The notes: generated by a model from the sequence alone, not told the origin. DNA of 64,000 nt from Petrosia ficiformis (GCA_947044365.1 OX345637.1:11931076-11995075); one strand, 5' to 3'. Shown: positions 20,651 through 33,541, counted from the first letter of the stretch. Numbers and translations: made by a program.

Positions 20651-23600
20651 TCAAGCCATAGTGTTGAAAACAGCAACTGGAAAATGAAAAAAAATCATTT
20701 ATAATGCATTCTTGCAAAAAGACAAACAAATAATCAGAATTTATGTGTCAGTACTTCTTCCACTATTAATAAAGCATGCAATACTCATCTGGTTGGTTAT
20801 AATTATTACATACACATGTTCATGATCCCACCACTGAAACTAATGATCATCACAAGACAAGCAATGAAACAAGTAGTCCATACTGACAATGGATAAACAA
20901 TACTTGATCTTCCTGTATGTGGAAAATAATATATTATGTCAATGTAAGTCATGTATATATAATGAGGTGATTAGCAGTAAACCTTAGATCCTTGCAAGAC
21001 TTTGTAGAATATATTACTAAAGTTTTGAAATCAGCCATGAATATCACTGTACATAATACAATTATAATTGGCTAATATTGTCTGTACTCTATTTTCTCAA
21101 TCGAATCAACCTAATAATGTTTATCCTATATGTGGAGTTAGATATAATAGCAATAGAAATTTTATTATATATAATTTATAGTCATTTGCATGCAGCTATA
21201 TAGGTAAATTCAAAATTGGGGCAATCTCCTGTGGGCTGTGGGCTGATAGCCAAGGATTCCATAAGGCATTGGAATGGGTGTGGCGGTGGGTAGGAGTACC
21301 CCTCCCCACCCTGTTTTAAAATGGGGTCTATCAGACAGTATACTATTTTTCTTTGCCTCATTTCTCAAAGCAAAACCTTAAAGCAAAACCTTGAAACAAA
21401 AGGCAGCCATCATGATTCTTAAGACTTGAACCCATATAATTAATGAATAAAAATCTTGCCTTTCCTCTTATAATCCTAATTAGGTGCAAAATGTTTCGGC
21501 TTGCTTTGTTCATCATAATTACATATATTTTTAAGCCCCCGCCCTTACATGAACTGCTTTCTATGCCTATGAATTGATACTCATAGTGTTATGTATAGTA
21601 AAGTAGGTTGGTTTATATTATAAAAATAGTAATCTACTTCAATTTTTATAGTGGGGCTGTTTTAAGTTTTAAACATGTATACCAACCTGTGGTGTCATCA
21701 TATGTAGTGTTTAGAGAGAATGTATTAATATCCTCTTGTCCTATCAATGTTATGAAAACACTGGTATCTTCCGATGCTTGTCGACGACGACGATTCTCAC
21801 CACCATTAATAACTGACTCATCATATAATTCAGGACTCACAAAGTAGTCAATCTCATTAGTACTACGAATTTCGAAATCAGCTGTGAGCGAAGAGGGACT
21901 ACGAATTGTGAAAGAACCATACAGCACTAATTCTCCAACAGAGATTTCAATCTTGATTGTTAAACCTTCTGGAGGAAAATTATACTCCAGATTTGTAGCC
22001 TGATCTCTACTAATTGTGGTTTGTAACTCTTGACTGATCTCAAATATGGCTGGTGCTGTAGATGAAAGAGCAAACACCATATTAATACTTAATAAATTTT
22101 AAGACATGTAACTATTTACAATGATTACAGTAAAACTTACTGGTACAAGCTGTCAGCTGTAATGGTCTCAGTTCTTCTGCAAATGCCTCGGGTGAGAAGT
22201 CTGTAATCAGATAGACATAACTAGGATCTGAGGCAATAATGTGTAATTCTGCTTCCTCAATGCCACTACCAATACCCACTGAATAAACTTCAATATTGTC
22301 ATTATGAACTCTAGGTGCTGCTTGAGCTGTTAATGTAGGTTCGTTTGATTGGCCATCAGTGAGTAAGATGACAACACGAGGGATTCCTTCATTAACACGA
22401 GCATTAATGAATGCAGTTGGGACAAGATCTAATGCAAGATCTGTCCTTGTTCCACCAGCAGTATAAACTACATTATTGACAGCTGTTGTCAACTGTTGAA
22501 CATTATTAATAGAACCTAATGGAATTAAAATACTGGCTGTGGAAGAGAATCGAATTAGTCCCACACGTGTGGAATTAGCTCTAATCTCAAAATTAGCAAT
22601 GACATCAGTAACAAAGTTCTTCATTGTGACAAAGTTTGCACTCCCAATACTACCTGATGAATCTAGCACAAATACTAGATCTAAACCAGTTTCGCAACCT
22701 AATAGTTAATAATTAAACAACATACACGATGTATATTTCAGATCTAACCTCCAAGAAGATCTCTCAAAGTTGTCAAAAGTTCATTTATACGTCCAGTCCC
22801 AGACTGTATCCAGCCACCCACAGAACTTAGGAAACTGTCAACAGTTTGCTGAGTACATCTTTTTGCAGTCTCATAAATCTAGAATCATGATAATAATATA
22901 TCACTATAAACACTGATTGGTATTTAGTTTTAATCAATTTGATTGGTTGATTTGACATAAATTATCAGAGAACAAACATAATACATTTTTTACTTTGATA
23001 TCAAGATAGCAAATATGTACACTGCAAAAATTAAATGGTTAAACTAACCAATCGTACAGGTTGTTGTGGCTATACATACATGATGTTACTATGACATTAT
23101 GTGTACCAAGTATAAAAATGTACACTAGAATAAATTAAATTATGTTTTTGCAGGTTTCCATACCCTTTTGTTGGCCAAAACTGCCAGATACAATTACTTT
23201 AAATGGTAAATTAAGTATATTGGTATGAAATATGAGTGGACAGCTACCTAATATTGTACTGCTTCAACTAATTGATTTATAATTAGTACAAAGCTGCTAT
23301 GCATCAGCATGTGTGAATCTATAACAATCTGAATAACTGACTAATTGTTAAATCCTCACAAATGTACTAACAAATAAAATAGATATTTGCTTTTGCAGTG
23401 TAGTACTATCCATTAGGAGCATAGTGACAACTGCATGTTAAAACAACTGATTGATTGGTTATTACGTATACAGTTGCAAGTATGGTCATGCTGTTCATGC
23501 CATAACATTTACTGAAATCTTATTTTACTAACTTCCTAGCTCTTATAATATTTCATGATTCTTGTCACGTTTGTAGGTTTTCAAGAAATTTCAATAATTT

Positions 23601-24604
23601 TGTTGACAGTTACTTGAAGTTTTTATGTGACATGAAACATGAAATATTATAAGAGGAAATTAGCAAAATAAAAATTTCAGTAAATGTTATTGCATGAACA
23701 ACATGACCAACCATATATGCAACTTTAAATATTTGCAACTGTAAATCAATCAATTATTTAAAAATTTTGTTTTTGCAATGTATAATTATATATATATAGG
23801 ATGTTGATAACATCATTACTTTGACACATTATACTATATATAATTAAGAAGCTTACAATTTATTTGTACTTCCAACATGATGTTTAGATGTATATATAAG
23901 GCAAACAGAAAATGTGCCCAAAACAAACAAACATTTTTTACAGTGTATATAATTTATTATAACAATAATATAATACACTATAATTATACAAGATAATAGT
24001 ACAATATTATATAATTATAATAATTGCAATATAATTATAATTATATTACTTGTTGAATTCCAAGTCTTGTTAGTATGTCAGAAAAATCCAAAACATCAGT
24101 AAGACAGCCTATGTTCGTTAGACTCTGAAGAATGTCAGTACAGAACCCATTATTAACATAACAGTCTGGATGAGAGCCATATGCAAACTCAAGTAACTCT
24201 TGACAGGTACCATTGTTATTATATACTGCACTGTTGAGGATTTCTTGCATGAGACAAATTCGAACACCATTTACCCAGGCTTGTCCCTGCATGGATATAA
24301 GGTATAAAAACAAAGTTATATTATATACATAGCCTACATATATAGGAACAATGCAAAATCAATCAAATGCTAACTATATATATACCTCAGGATTGAAACA
24401 GCTAGAAAAACTTGCAAATCTGCGACAGTATTTCTCGCCATAGTTGAGTGCATATCCGGTGCTACCACAAGGAATTCGTGTTTCTACACATTGAGGATAG
24501 AAGTCACAGTTTCCTGCAGCTGCTAGTGCAGTACAGTCTTGTGCATTTCCTAAACCAAATATAAAAGTTAGAGTCGCCAGAGAAATAAACACCTGTAACG
24601 CCAT
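20651..24604 (-). CDS. Secreted/surface STC-like + vWA domain protein, copy B (intact, 7 exons)
   Basis: Exons on the minus strand: 24386-24604, 24050-24286, 22749-22878, 22141-22698, 21687-22055, 20814-20912 and 20651-20676. They splice in frame to 545 residues, the same length as copy A although exon 2 is one codon shorter and exon 5 one codon longer. Domains follow copy A: signal peptide, 11-cysteine stanniocalcin-like region, vWA with intact MIDAS (DSSGS, GGTRTD, LLTDG), beta-rich domain and hydrophobic tail. Differences include an inserted RRRR before QASED in the beta-rich domain. The vWA exon is highly conserved while introns differ strongly; intron 2 is about 1.2 kb. It faces copy A tail to tail. 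The final splice (GTATGT donor, 26-nt exon) is inferred from conservation; without it the frame stops just after the donor. Confidence 0.85.
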
Positions 24605-24680
24605 TTTTTGACTGCAGTATAATATTATACTAGGTGTTCAAGTATACTTAGCTGTGATGACGTAGCAATAGGAGGCGGGT
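24605..24680 (-). promoter_or_regulatory. Promoter region of copy B
   Basis: On the minus strand ATTGCTACGTCATC (24656-24669) holds a TACGTCA core, followed by TATACT/TATAATATTATA sequence before the ATG at 24604. The layout parallels the promoters of copies A and E, where the core is TGCGTCA. A more GC-rich patch (24680-24790) lies beyond. Confidence 0.5.
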
Positions 24681-25519
24681 ACCGAGACTACATCCCTTTT
24701 CACGAGGCACTTCCTCTTAATTTACCACACCCCCTGTTTATAGTGGGTTGTTGCGGTATGAGGCGGAGGTCTGGCTTGTCAGACTACCTACATTACATTT
24801 GAATAGTCAGCACATGTATGTACTATTCTTTATTATGGCATGTACCTTATATACCAGTCAATATACATGTAGATCAAAATCAAAACATTCATTCTTACAG
24901 TGTACATTACATGACTGATCAAAAATCATTGATGTCCAAGCAATTCTAGACTTTATTTCTTGCTCTAGATCTAAGGTTTACACTGTTATTTAACCCATGT
25001 TTGGTTAGATGAGTTTCAATATTAATAATATGCCCCTGAGACTACATATATATTTATATTAACTAGTATATTAACTAGTATATCAAGTACTTTACGTATT
25101 AAAGATTCCCAAGTGATTTAGATACAATGGATATAGGATATTATTTGTTATTATAAGGTGTACATACTAATTATACTGAAAGTAAGCGACATTAATTTTG
25201 TTGTTTCACAGTTGTTATTGAGTAGGTATGATTATAATACATCACAGGTTAATAATACTATGCTGTATACATTGTATTGGTGTTTTTGTTAATATGCTTT
25301 ATTATGAAATGTACTTTATACTACTAGTCCTCAAACTAGTACTTGTAAATATTGCCTAGCAGAAACAACAAACCAGCATTGAGGAAAATATAATTGCGTT
25401 GAAACTCAACTGAAGGTTAAAATAACCATTAATTTTTATAGTGTACTACTCATCATCCTATTGTATATACAGGGGGAAATTCACTCAATCTGGTATAATA
25501 TATTATTTTCCACACACAG
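24681..25519. other. Non-coding DNA between copies
   Basis: AT-rich. From about 25390 it resembles the intron before exon 6 of copy A (TGGTATAATATATTATTTTC), so it belongs to the remnant copy beginning at 25520. No other exons of that copy are present. Confidence 0.45.
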
Positions 25520-25907
25520 GAGGATCAAGTATTGTTCATCCATTGTCACTATGAATTACTAGTTCCATTGCTTGTCTTGTTATGATCATTAGTTTCAGTG
25601 GTGGAATCATGAACATGTGTACGTAATAATTATAACTGTATGCCTGCATGCACTTTTTATAACTATAACTTTAATGAGGGCAAAACATTGTGCAAAGTGT
25701 GCTGATGTACAATTGGCCTGAACAATATTACATTTATGTTCCTGTATTATAATTGTACTGAATATATATTACCATAGCAACCATATTTTGGAGGTGAAAT
25801 TACTGTGTGAGCTGTGTAATATATTATATACATATGCAGATCGTAATGTAATATAATAAATTTTTTTCCTTTTTTCAGTTGCTGTTTTGAACACTATGGC
25901 TTCATAA
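25520..25907 (+). pseudogene. STC-like/vWA gene remnant D (exons 6-7 only)
   Basis: Exon 6 homology (25520-25618) follows a CACACACAG acceptor, but the conserved TGG codon is TGA (TCACTATGAATTACT), a premature stop. The donor is GTACGT. Exon 7 homology follows the acceptor at 25878 and would end in a different stop (TAA) because TTTGA became TTCATAA. No exons 1-5 are present upstream. The 3' flank is also duplicated (25908-26120). Confidence 0.85.
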
Positions 25908-26467
25908 AATGCATTTGTTCATTGAAAGAGTTGTTACATAATTCAGGAATTCGTTGTTTTAAAAAATATATATGAGTGTATTTTTATCTTGTATACGTAC
26001 TACTGTATCAATAGGCCTGTTTCTGAGTGTTTTGTTTTGTTGCAGTTATTAGTATTAACAACCCCTATTTTTTAAGTGGTTAAAAAATTATTTAAAAAAC
26101 TTAAAAACTGTTTATGAATTTGTTGTAAAACTAATTTGTTTGCTTGTAGTAGAATGACCAAGCAATTAATAAAGACATTGATTTGTGAAGTGAATAGTCA
26201 AAAGCTACAAAGTAGTCATGTATTAATTATCAGGGTTCAGTCCATAGAGATTTTTTTTGGGGAGGGGAAGGTAGTCCTGTGTGCTTAGTTATTCTAATAT
26301 CTGTACATTGGATGTTGTTTGCTATTATAAGTACAAACTGTCTTTTCCCTCTTTTCGGGGGGTGGGGGCCACTATATATTAGCCGTCTGTGCTATCTTGT
26401 ACATAATTCTCTAAAATTGTACATCGGGTGTAATTTGCTATTATAAGTATATACAGATTTGTGTATA
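25908..26467. other. Duplicated 3' flank and non-coding DNA
   Basis: 25908-26190 parallels the 3' flank of copy A (TTGTTCATTGAAAGAGTTGT, AATAGGCCTGTTTC, GTGAAGTGAATAGTCAAA). The rest carries G-rich runs near 26260 and 26350 and no gene. Confidence 0.45.
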
Positions 26468-27298
26468 CAGTGGAACCTCCATTTAACGGACAGTTTGGGG
26501 ATTTTTACTTTGTCCTTTATATAGAGGTGTCCTTTACAAGGAGGTTCTCTAGTTCAGGCACTGGTAACGCAAACTTAAGACTTTATAAGACTCAGAATTG
26601 TTTCAGAGAAGATGTATTAAGAAATCCACAGATGTAAAATTTATTTTTCATCATCACCAGGAAGATATTAACTCTACCAACTATAATTGAAATAAGCGTT
26701 TTCGTTATTAAACCAAATTTAATTAAGAAATTTTGTGTGGGCGGAGCGCTTAATATCCTAATCAGCATTTTCAGTACTATAACTCTCATATTTTATAAGA
26801 CTCAACATTCTAACTTATTTTTTGGAAAGAAGAGACCCATTGATGTAAAATTTATACTTCGCTATCAGCAGGAAGAGAGAAATGCGAACGTTTGTAAGTA
26901 TAGTAGTCGACGGGCAACGCCCACTTCTTGTCTTGTCTGTATAACGCCTGAATTTTAAGCAACCACGACTTTTAACTCACTTAGTTATACAGAAGACCTT
27001 CCAAGAAAGCCATAGATACCAAAATCACTTTTCGTTAGTAACAAGAAAGTATTATGACGAGCGTTTGAAAGTACTTTTGTCAGTGACAACGCCCTATGTC
27101 CGTTAAATGGAAGTACTGTTCACGTGTTAGCTGTATTGATGGGAATCGAGCGTTGTCCGTTATCCGTTAAATAGAGAGTCCGTTCCAAGGAGGTTAGTAA
27201 AGTACAACAATAGTAGTCAGTTCAATCCGTGCATTGGTTGCGTCCGTTCAAAACGAGGTGTCCGTTACAAGGAGTGTCCGTTAAGGGAGGTTTCACTG
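26468..27298. mobile_element. pogo/Tigger-like non-autonomous DNA transposon
   Basis: The 831-bp element is flanked by TA on both sides. The left end CAGTGGAACCTCCATTTAAC with GGACA and the right end GTCCGTTAAGGGAGGTTTCA with CTG are imperfect inverted repeats. CAGTG termini with a TA target duplication are typical of Tc1-mariner/pogo elements. Subterminal TGTCCGTT/AACGGACA words recur, as is common for transposase sites. The interior has no transposase; a 73-codon frame (26737-26958) is unrelated to one. A diverged interior copy lies at about 4310-4650. Confidence 0.8.
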
Positions 27299-28213
27299 TA
27301 TACATAATTATGCTGGAATGAGCATGTAGCATCTATTGTGTTTACAGATGTTAGCATGGGAATGACCACAGGCTATACCTATACTATTATACATTATAAT
27401 TATTAATATTATTTTTGCTACTATACTTTATTGTAACTTGTACTTTATATACTAGTCAATATCTAATGAAACAAGTACATTGTGTTTGTACTTTTAAATA
27501 TTAGCTACCAAGCAGAAAACAAATCAGCATTGAGATTACATTGAAACTCCTGTAACCAACTGAAGGTTAAAATAACTCATTACTTTTTACAGTGAACTTT
27601 ACATTTCTTTTGTAGTCAATTATATAAATAGAGCCTCTCTGAGCAACATTTAGCCTTTTTAGCAAAATTATAATCTGCCTATAAAATAAAGTATTTACAA
27701 ATACTGCAACGTATGCATTTATAACACATGCATTGCAGTGTTTATAAATACATTGCAGTACATGTGTATTTATAAATACGTCGATGTATAAATTATGCAA
27801 ATGAATCTAAATATTAACCCTTAGAGGACTGAGCTTTTTTTCCTATAATTTATTCTTCCCATTTCCAACACTGGCGTCTCTGCTGCATATATTTTGGCCA
27901 CCGTTCACTTTCTCTAACCCAAACTTGGCTCCTTTTCCGTATTACTTCTACCAACTTGCTTACCGCACCCAAAAGTCCCCAAGCACTTTGCAGGATTAAA
28001 TCAGATGCAGTGCTCTCCCTCTTATGACTGGAACTGGGGCAAACAAAATTATCCCACTACATGTTGGCTGGCACCAGCTACACCCAAGAAATACCCCGGC
28101 GCCCTTAGATTGAGTGGGCGGGCTCATTGAAACCCCAAATTGCGTGTCACGTATTTATAAATACTACACATAACGCAAAAATAGTATTTTGACCTCAACA
28201 GCACTCCTGCGGT
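27299..28213. other. Non-coding DNA, one GC-richer island
   Basis: 27300-27830 is AT-rich; a minus-strand frame at 27567-27800 is built on tandem TATTTATAAATAC/CATTGCAGT repeats. 27830-28150 is markedly richer in C with no identifiable product; it may be a foreign insertion or exon relic. Confidence 0.35.
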
Positions 28214-28365
28214 CTCAAAATGGCATTACAGGCGTTTATCTCTCTGGCAACTCTAACTTTTATATTTGGTTTAGCAAATTCACACTGTACTGCACTAGCA
28301 GCGCTTAGGAAACTGTGACTTCTATCTTCAATGTGTAGAAGCGAGAAATAAGCAAGTAGCTACTG

Positions 28366-28423
28366 ACATGTTAGTTTGTACAACTTGTCTTGACTATTGT
28401 AATTGTACAAACTAACATGACCA
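28366..28423. repeat. Short inverted repeat
   Basis: CATGTTAGTTTGTACAA and its reverse complement TTGTACAAACTAACATG are separated by about 22 bp, at the point where exon-1 homology of remnant C ends. It could mark a small insertion that helped break the gene. Confidence 0.65.
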
Positions 28424-29269
28424 GTACAATTTTATTACTTTATACCTTTTGCATGCATAAATAATTATTAAGTAAACCTTTTCCTCATTATATGACTCAG
28501 ACTCACGCAAGTGAGGACTGATATAATCATAATATGTAATTATTATATTCTTTTGACATATTATTATACATAATTATTATATTTATAAATAATTATAGTG
28601 TGTGACACACGTGCAATATTGCTTTACCATGTAGGTGAGGGTCTTGTCCAAACGTCCTCGTTTTTAATAATGATCCATATTTACTAGTATTTAAAGTACA
28701 TGCCATAATAAAGAATGGAAAATCCCACGGTAATTTAGGTACAATGGATGTTATTTGTTATTAGAAACTAATTCTATGTTGATAATAAAATTGGACATAA
28801 GGAAATTCCCTTGATATAATATTACTTTCCACACACAGGAGGATCAAGTATTGTTCATCCATTGTCAGTATGGACTACTAGTTTCATTGCTTGTCTTGTG
28901 ATGATCATTAGCTTCAGTGGTGGGATCATGAACATGTGTAATTATCTATTAGTTATATTTATAGTTATTATAATTAATATAATTATAATATACTATACAC
29001 TGTAAAAGATAATGGGTTATTTTAACCCTCCATGTGTTTAAATAAATTATTAGTTAATAGTCTAAATTATCGACTTCTTTTCTTAATTGCTGATGTAAAC
29101 AAGTTTATTTGTGTTCTCAGTTAGAATTTTGGTCTTCAATAATAGTGGATAATGTAGGATTGTATATAATAATCACAGTTTACATGTCAGTACTTCCTCC
29201 CACTATTATAATAACTGACAACAGAACAGCCTGATGACTCCTATACCATTTCACATCAGCAGGTTTTGA

Positions 29270-30545
29270 GATAGCATTTGATAAATTGTGTAACTACATG
29301 AATTGTTTAAATAACCATGTTTTATGTAATGATATAACTAATTTTTATTGTGTGTGTGACACAAGATTATTAATATATAATAATATTATAATAATATAAA
29401 TTATATGTATATTATATATAATAACATGTACTAATTACCATGCCCAATATAATTTTATATCTCATATTGGATGCACAAAGAAGGTTTGTCATTTAATTAA
29501 AATATTTGTTCTGCTTCTTTGTACATCTATTAGAGGAGATAAGGAATTGAATATAGTTGGTACAAGTGCATGTATGTCACTATATAGTCATAACAAATTA
29601 AATTACAATTATCACTATTCCATGTAACTACTAACCAATAAATTAGTAATTCATTTTTGCAGTGTGCCTGTTGTTGGACCTAATAATTTCATCAAAATTA
29701 ATAAAAGTTACTAATTATTAATAATAATTATTGTGAGCTTGTTAGACTATTCCCCTTTGTTTGACCATGTGTGTTACTAGTATGATTAACATTACATTAT
29801 ATTTAGCCTTTTATAAAGTATTATAGTCTGTTGTTGCTGTGTGTTATATTTCAGATATTGTAAGGTATATAACTTCCCAGTTAGTGACAGACACTGTAAC
29901 TATGGTAATATAATTATTGTTAGGAAATAGATTTCAGCAATAGACTGCATGCACATTTTATAACTATGACTTAATGAGTACAAAAGATTTTCATTTTGCA
30001 AAGCATGCTGATGGCCTTACCAATATTGCATTTATGTCCCTTCAGAAAGGGGGATAGTCTAACTAGCTCACAATAATAATTAGTATTAATTTTGATGAAA
30101 CTATAGTTCCAGCAAAATGCAAATAAACTTGTTAAAATTACTAATTTATAGTTACATGGAATAGTGATAGTTGTAATTTAATTGGTCATGTAGGTGTTAT
30201 GACTATATGATGATATACATGTACTTGTACAGTTGTATCAATTATAAACCAATAATATCATTTTCCTAAGATGTGCAAATAAGCAGAGTTAATTAAATGA
30301 CAAACTTTCTTTGTGCATCTAATACGAGATATCGTACATGATAATTGGTACAATTGCAAGCATGTTATATATAATATGTATATATATATAATTTATTATA
30401 CATGATAATTATATATATATTATATATATTAAAATAATACTAGTAATCTTGTGTCACACAAACAATAAAAATTAGTTGTATCTTTATATGAAACATAAAC
30501 AATTCATGTAGTTATACAAATTATCACATGCTATCTCAAAAACTG
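29270..30545. repeat. Large inverted repeat inside remnant C
   Basis: Arms of about 490 bp (29270-29760 and 30050-30545) pair imperfectly. Examples are TTGAGATAGCA with TGCTATCTCAA, ACAAGATTATTAATAT with ATCTTGTGTCACAC, GCACAAAGAAGGTTTGTCAT with ATGACAAACTTTCTTTGTGC, and TGAGCTTGTTAGACTATTCC with GGGGATAGTCTAACTAGCTC. The spacer is about 290 bp. No coding capacity; a foldback element in the intron between exon-6 and exon-7 homologies. Confidence 0.75.
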
Positions 30546-30647
30546 CTTTTGTGAAATTATATACTGTGTGAACTGTGTATTATAAATCATAATTATGTAC
30601 TTATTTTTTTCATTTTTTCAGTTGCTGTTTTCAAAACTATGGTTTGA

Positions 30648-31329
30648 TGAAATGCATTTGTTCATTGAAAGATAATTCAAGAATTCAATCTTTAAAAGTA
30701 TATATAAGTGTATTTTTCAATTGTACTACTGTATTAATAGGCTTGTTTTGGAATGTTTTGTTTTGTTGCAGTTATTAGTGTTAACAAAACCTATTTTTGT
30801 AAGTGGTTAAAAAATAATAATATCCTAATTAAAACTAAAACTTCCTTCTAAAACAACATAGAGAGAATACTAGCTACATATCATGAGGCATGGACACTAA
30901 GTGATGTGTGTGCAGGTTTCTGAATACAATGATGATGAGTTTGTTTGACAAGTTTCAGACATTCTCATGAACTGTATGCTAAAAGCTGTCCATGACAGGA
31001 TGTTATCCACCGTTCAAATAGCAAGATCTAGAAATATTGAATTGTGATAATATGTAGGTTCTAGGAACACAAATTAGTCGAACCATAGGGTCTCTTGTCA
31101 TTAGGGTTAATTAATATTATAAATCATTATAGTTCATATAATTATTATATAGACTATGTATAATTAATAAGCTGTACAAACACATTATCATCTTTATTAT
31201 ATCCCCTGTCTACAGTATAATAATTATAATTATTTGCTAAAGTTATCTACTAAATTTGTTTCATCTAAATTTCCGGATACCAAATTTTGTTATGATTTTA
31301 ATATGCTTATGATCCAACATAACCAGCAC
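30648..31329. other. Duplicated 3' flank, then non-coding
   Basis: 30648-30980 matches, inverted, the 3' flank of copy E (44240-44848): shared GAGAGAATACTAGCTACATA, GACACTAAGTGATGTGTG and AATGATGATGAGTTTGTTT. This shows that the duplicated block extends at least 350 bp past the gene. The remainder is AT-rich without features. Confidence 0.55.
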
Positions 31330-31575
31330 TTTCCTTTCACAGAGGGACCTAGTCTCGGGTAGGAATGCGATTGTAATGGTGCTAGAATCATTGTGATAAT
31401 TTAACAATCAAAAAAAAAAAGATTTGTCTGGAAAATAATAATAATAATTATTATGACAGTTTTGCTACTTGCCGGTTCTCTATCTTAAAGATGATCTCCA
31501 GTTGTTTAGAATATTTAAAAACCACTAGATATCAAAATATTAAGACTTGTCTCCATAATTTCAGCAGAGATTCAG
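31330..31575. repeat. Degraded copy of the nested foldback element
   Basis: GGAATGCGATTGTAATGGTG, GATTTGTCTGGAAAATAATA, CTTGCCGGTTCTCTATCTTA and AACCACTAGATAT occur in the same order as in the element at 40263-40731 read on its minus strand. It shows that the two blocks seen there are contiguous parts of one element. Confidence 0.65.
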
Positions 31576-32085
31576 CCAGTGGCGTAGCTACACTCGAGCC
31601 TGGCGGGCATAAGATCAAAGTTTAATTGTGCTAACCGTGTAATGTTCACGTGTCAAGTTTGCTTTTTTGAGATGGCCTTTCAGAAGCAAAGTAAAGATAG
31701 ACAGCGGACTATGTTTGACTGTTTAGATGTGAATCAGTCAGATTCTTGTGCTTCTATGCGATAAAGACAGCAGCATAGTAATGAAACTGATGAACAGGAG
31801 GATGCACCTATGGGGGTAGATCAGTGTCAAAATTATGCATTGTTATTGCTGATCATGTGACCTGTGGCCAATCAGAGTGCAGATAATGCGTCACATGATT
31901 GAACATTAAATCACTTATTGCACACTTTTGTGCGAAATAAGTTAGTTATTGCACACTTTGCTCACCTCTACTAATGAAGCAGCTCCAACAACAGTAGTAG
32001 TCGTCAATAAATCACTTAGAACACACTTGACAGTGCATTGTATGTTTCAATGCAGCACTTGGGCGGTCAAATAAAGGTCTCGTTT
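31576..32085 (+). pseudogene. Possible hAT-type element end with transposase N-terminal fragment
   Basis: CAGTGGCGTAGCTAC (31575-31589) resembles a hAT terminus. About 100 bp later an ATG (31672) opens MAFQKQSKDRQRTMFDCLDV, reading like the short basic N-terminus seen in hAT-family or zinc-finger transposase relatives. It stops after SMR (TAA) and continues in frame as RQQHSNETDEQEDAPM. No further transposase follows. The assignment is tentative. Confidence 0.3.
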
Positions 32086-32391
32086 ACATACATGCATACA
32101 TACATGTACATACATGCATACATACCTACATAAATACATACATACATACATAAATACATACATACATATATACATATATTCATACATACATACACATACA
32201 TCAATACATGCAAACATACATATATTATATATATACATCAATACAGACATACATACATACATACATACATACACACATACATACACACAAACATACATAC
32301 ACACACACGTACACACATACATACATAAATACATATATTCACATATACATACATCGATTCATGCAAACATACATATATATACAAGAATAAT
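32086..32391. repeat. (CATA)n microsatellite
   Basis: About 300 bp of CATACATA with CATAAATA, CACATACA and TATA variants. The long reading frames on both strands are tyrosine/histidine/threonine or cysteine/valine/methionine repeats, not genes. Confidence 0.95.
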
Positions 32392-32689
32392 AAAAAACAT
32401 TTTCAATAAAAATGGAAGAAGATGTAGGGATGTCAAAACCAAAAAAGCATGCGAACAAGGTCTGGAAGTTAAAGTAGGAGCAAAAATTAAACAAACCACT
32501 TCCATATAATCCTACATAAGTACCTACACTGCTGTGAATAGTTACTGTGCTTATGTCGGATTATATGGAAGTGGTTTGTTTAATTTTTGCTCCTACTTTA
32601 ACTTCCAGACCTTGTTCGCATGCTTTTTTGGTTTTGACATCCCTACATCTTCTTCCATTTTTATTGAAAATATTTTTTATTATTCTTGT
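32392..32689. repeat. Long perfect-type hairpin element, copy 1
   Basis: Arms 32392-32520 and 32550-32689 are almost exact reverse complements around a loop of about 30 bp. Landmarks: CAAGAATAATAAAAAACATT at the ends, GATGTAGGGATGTCAAAACC, and AAACAAACCACTTCCATATA next to the loop. Copy 2 at 41120-41425 shares the ends and arm plan but differs in the middle. A read-through transcript would fold into a hairpin of about 130 bp. Confidence 0.9.
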
Positions 32690-33239
32690 TTCCATCCTTT
32701 TTTCAGAATTATAATTTGTCTGTAAGTTTTATACTTTCGCAAATTGCAAATAATTGTGAGAAATTGGTAAAGAAATGAGTGAAGTTATGTGCAATGACTA
32801 TAATGATAAAAGTCATGATGAAATAAAACTGTAATTTAGCAGTAAAAATAATTGTACTTGTGTGTATGTATATATATATCTGTGCCCAAAGTTTGTAGAA
32901 CACTTACCTAACTTCCATTATTATAATTCAGGGGAGTAGCAAAAAAATTTTGGCTTCGTCAAATTTGTTATCTTCCGCGCATGCGCGCATATTCTACTTT
33001 TTTGACGCGGAATTTTAACGAAGTGCGGAATAAGTAACAAGAAGATGTGCGCCAAAACTGCAAGTACCAGACCTTTAGGATCAGATTGAGTGTGTTTTTA
33101 AGATTTCCTGACGTTGATAGGTGAACATTGTATCCAGCAATCAAATGAAGCAACGTCAGAAATTCTACAGTTCCTATGAGGTCCGGTACTTACAGCTTTG
33201 AAAGCAGTATTTAAGGAGTAGTCAATGCTCAGTGCAATG
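32690..33239. repeat. Non-coding DNA with an imperfect foldback
   Basis: 33055-33200 holds inverted halves: AAGTACCAGACCTTTAGGAT ... TTTCCTGACGTTG against CAACGTCAGAAATTCTACAG ... GAGGTCCGGTACTT. 32970-33020 carries a GC-richer patch (TTCCGCGCATGCGCGCATAT). The first target-site copy of the Mutator-like element (AGTGCAATG, 33231-33239) closes this stretch. Confidence 0.5.
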
Positions 33240-33488
33240 GGGTGTCTCCATTCACTGGACTGGACTACTGGACTGGATTACTGGACTTTAAATACGAGGG
33301 CGTTGTAATAAACACGCCTACTAATTTATATATAATTAATTTATAAATTATTTTTAATTTAATGTGTGAATAAAATGGGTTCATAAGCAGAACTCTCGAA
33401 ATGTACACGACCGACTTGTTTTGCTGGGAAAAAAAGTTGTTAATGATAAAAATATCATGCCTTGTTAAATGCAGGATAGGAGCAAGGT

Positions 33489-33541
33489 AATCTCGCATAG
33501 CCAGACCTACGCAGAGGGTGGGTCTGCCTACGCGAGATTAG
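33489..33541. repeat. Small hairpin inside the left end of the MULE
   Basis: TAATCTCGCATAGCCAGACC and GGTCTGCCTACGCGAGATTA are near-complementary around a short loop. It begins just where TIR similarity ends. A related structure (GTGTAGCCAGCCCCTC / GAGGGGCCGGCTATGTGAG) stands at about 55958-56000. Confidence 0.7.

Larger units (their letters stand above)
28214..30647 (+). pseudogene. STC-like/vWA gene remnant C (exons 1, 6 and 7)
   Basis: Exon 1 homology starts at ATG 28220 (MALQAFISLATLTFIFGLAN) but frameshifts after CTALAA and stops; it breaks off near 28350. Exons 2-5 are missing. Exon 6 homology is 28839-28937 with an intact frame and donor GTAATT, and exon 7 is 30622-30647 (FAVFKTMV then TGA). 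A copy of the segment at 19970-20250 lies in between (28450-28760), and a large inverted repeat sits between exons 6 and 7. Clearly non-functional. Confidence 0.85.

Noticed and set aside
21608..21847. Plus-strand 79-codon frame opposite copy B
   Set aside because: It is antisense to exon 5 of copy B; the minus-strand frame has the conserved protein and splice sites. Similar antisense frames at 46224-46703 and 50392-50577 were dropped for the same reason.
32047..32509. Overlapping frames on both strands, rich in Tyr/Ile/His or Cys/Val/Met
   Set aside because: They lie on the (CATA)n microsatellite and one arm of a hairpin element; simple-sequence artefacts.
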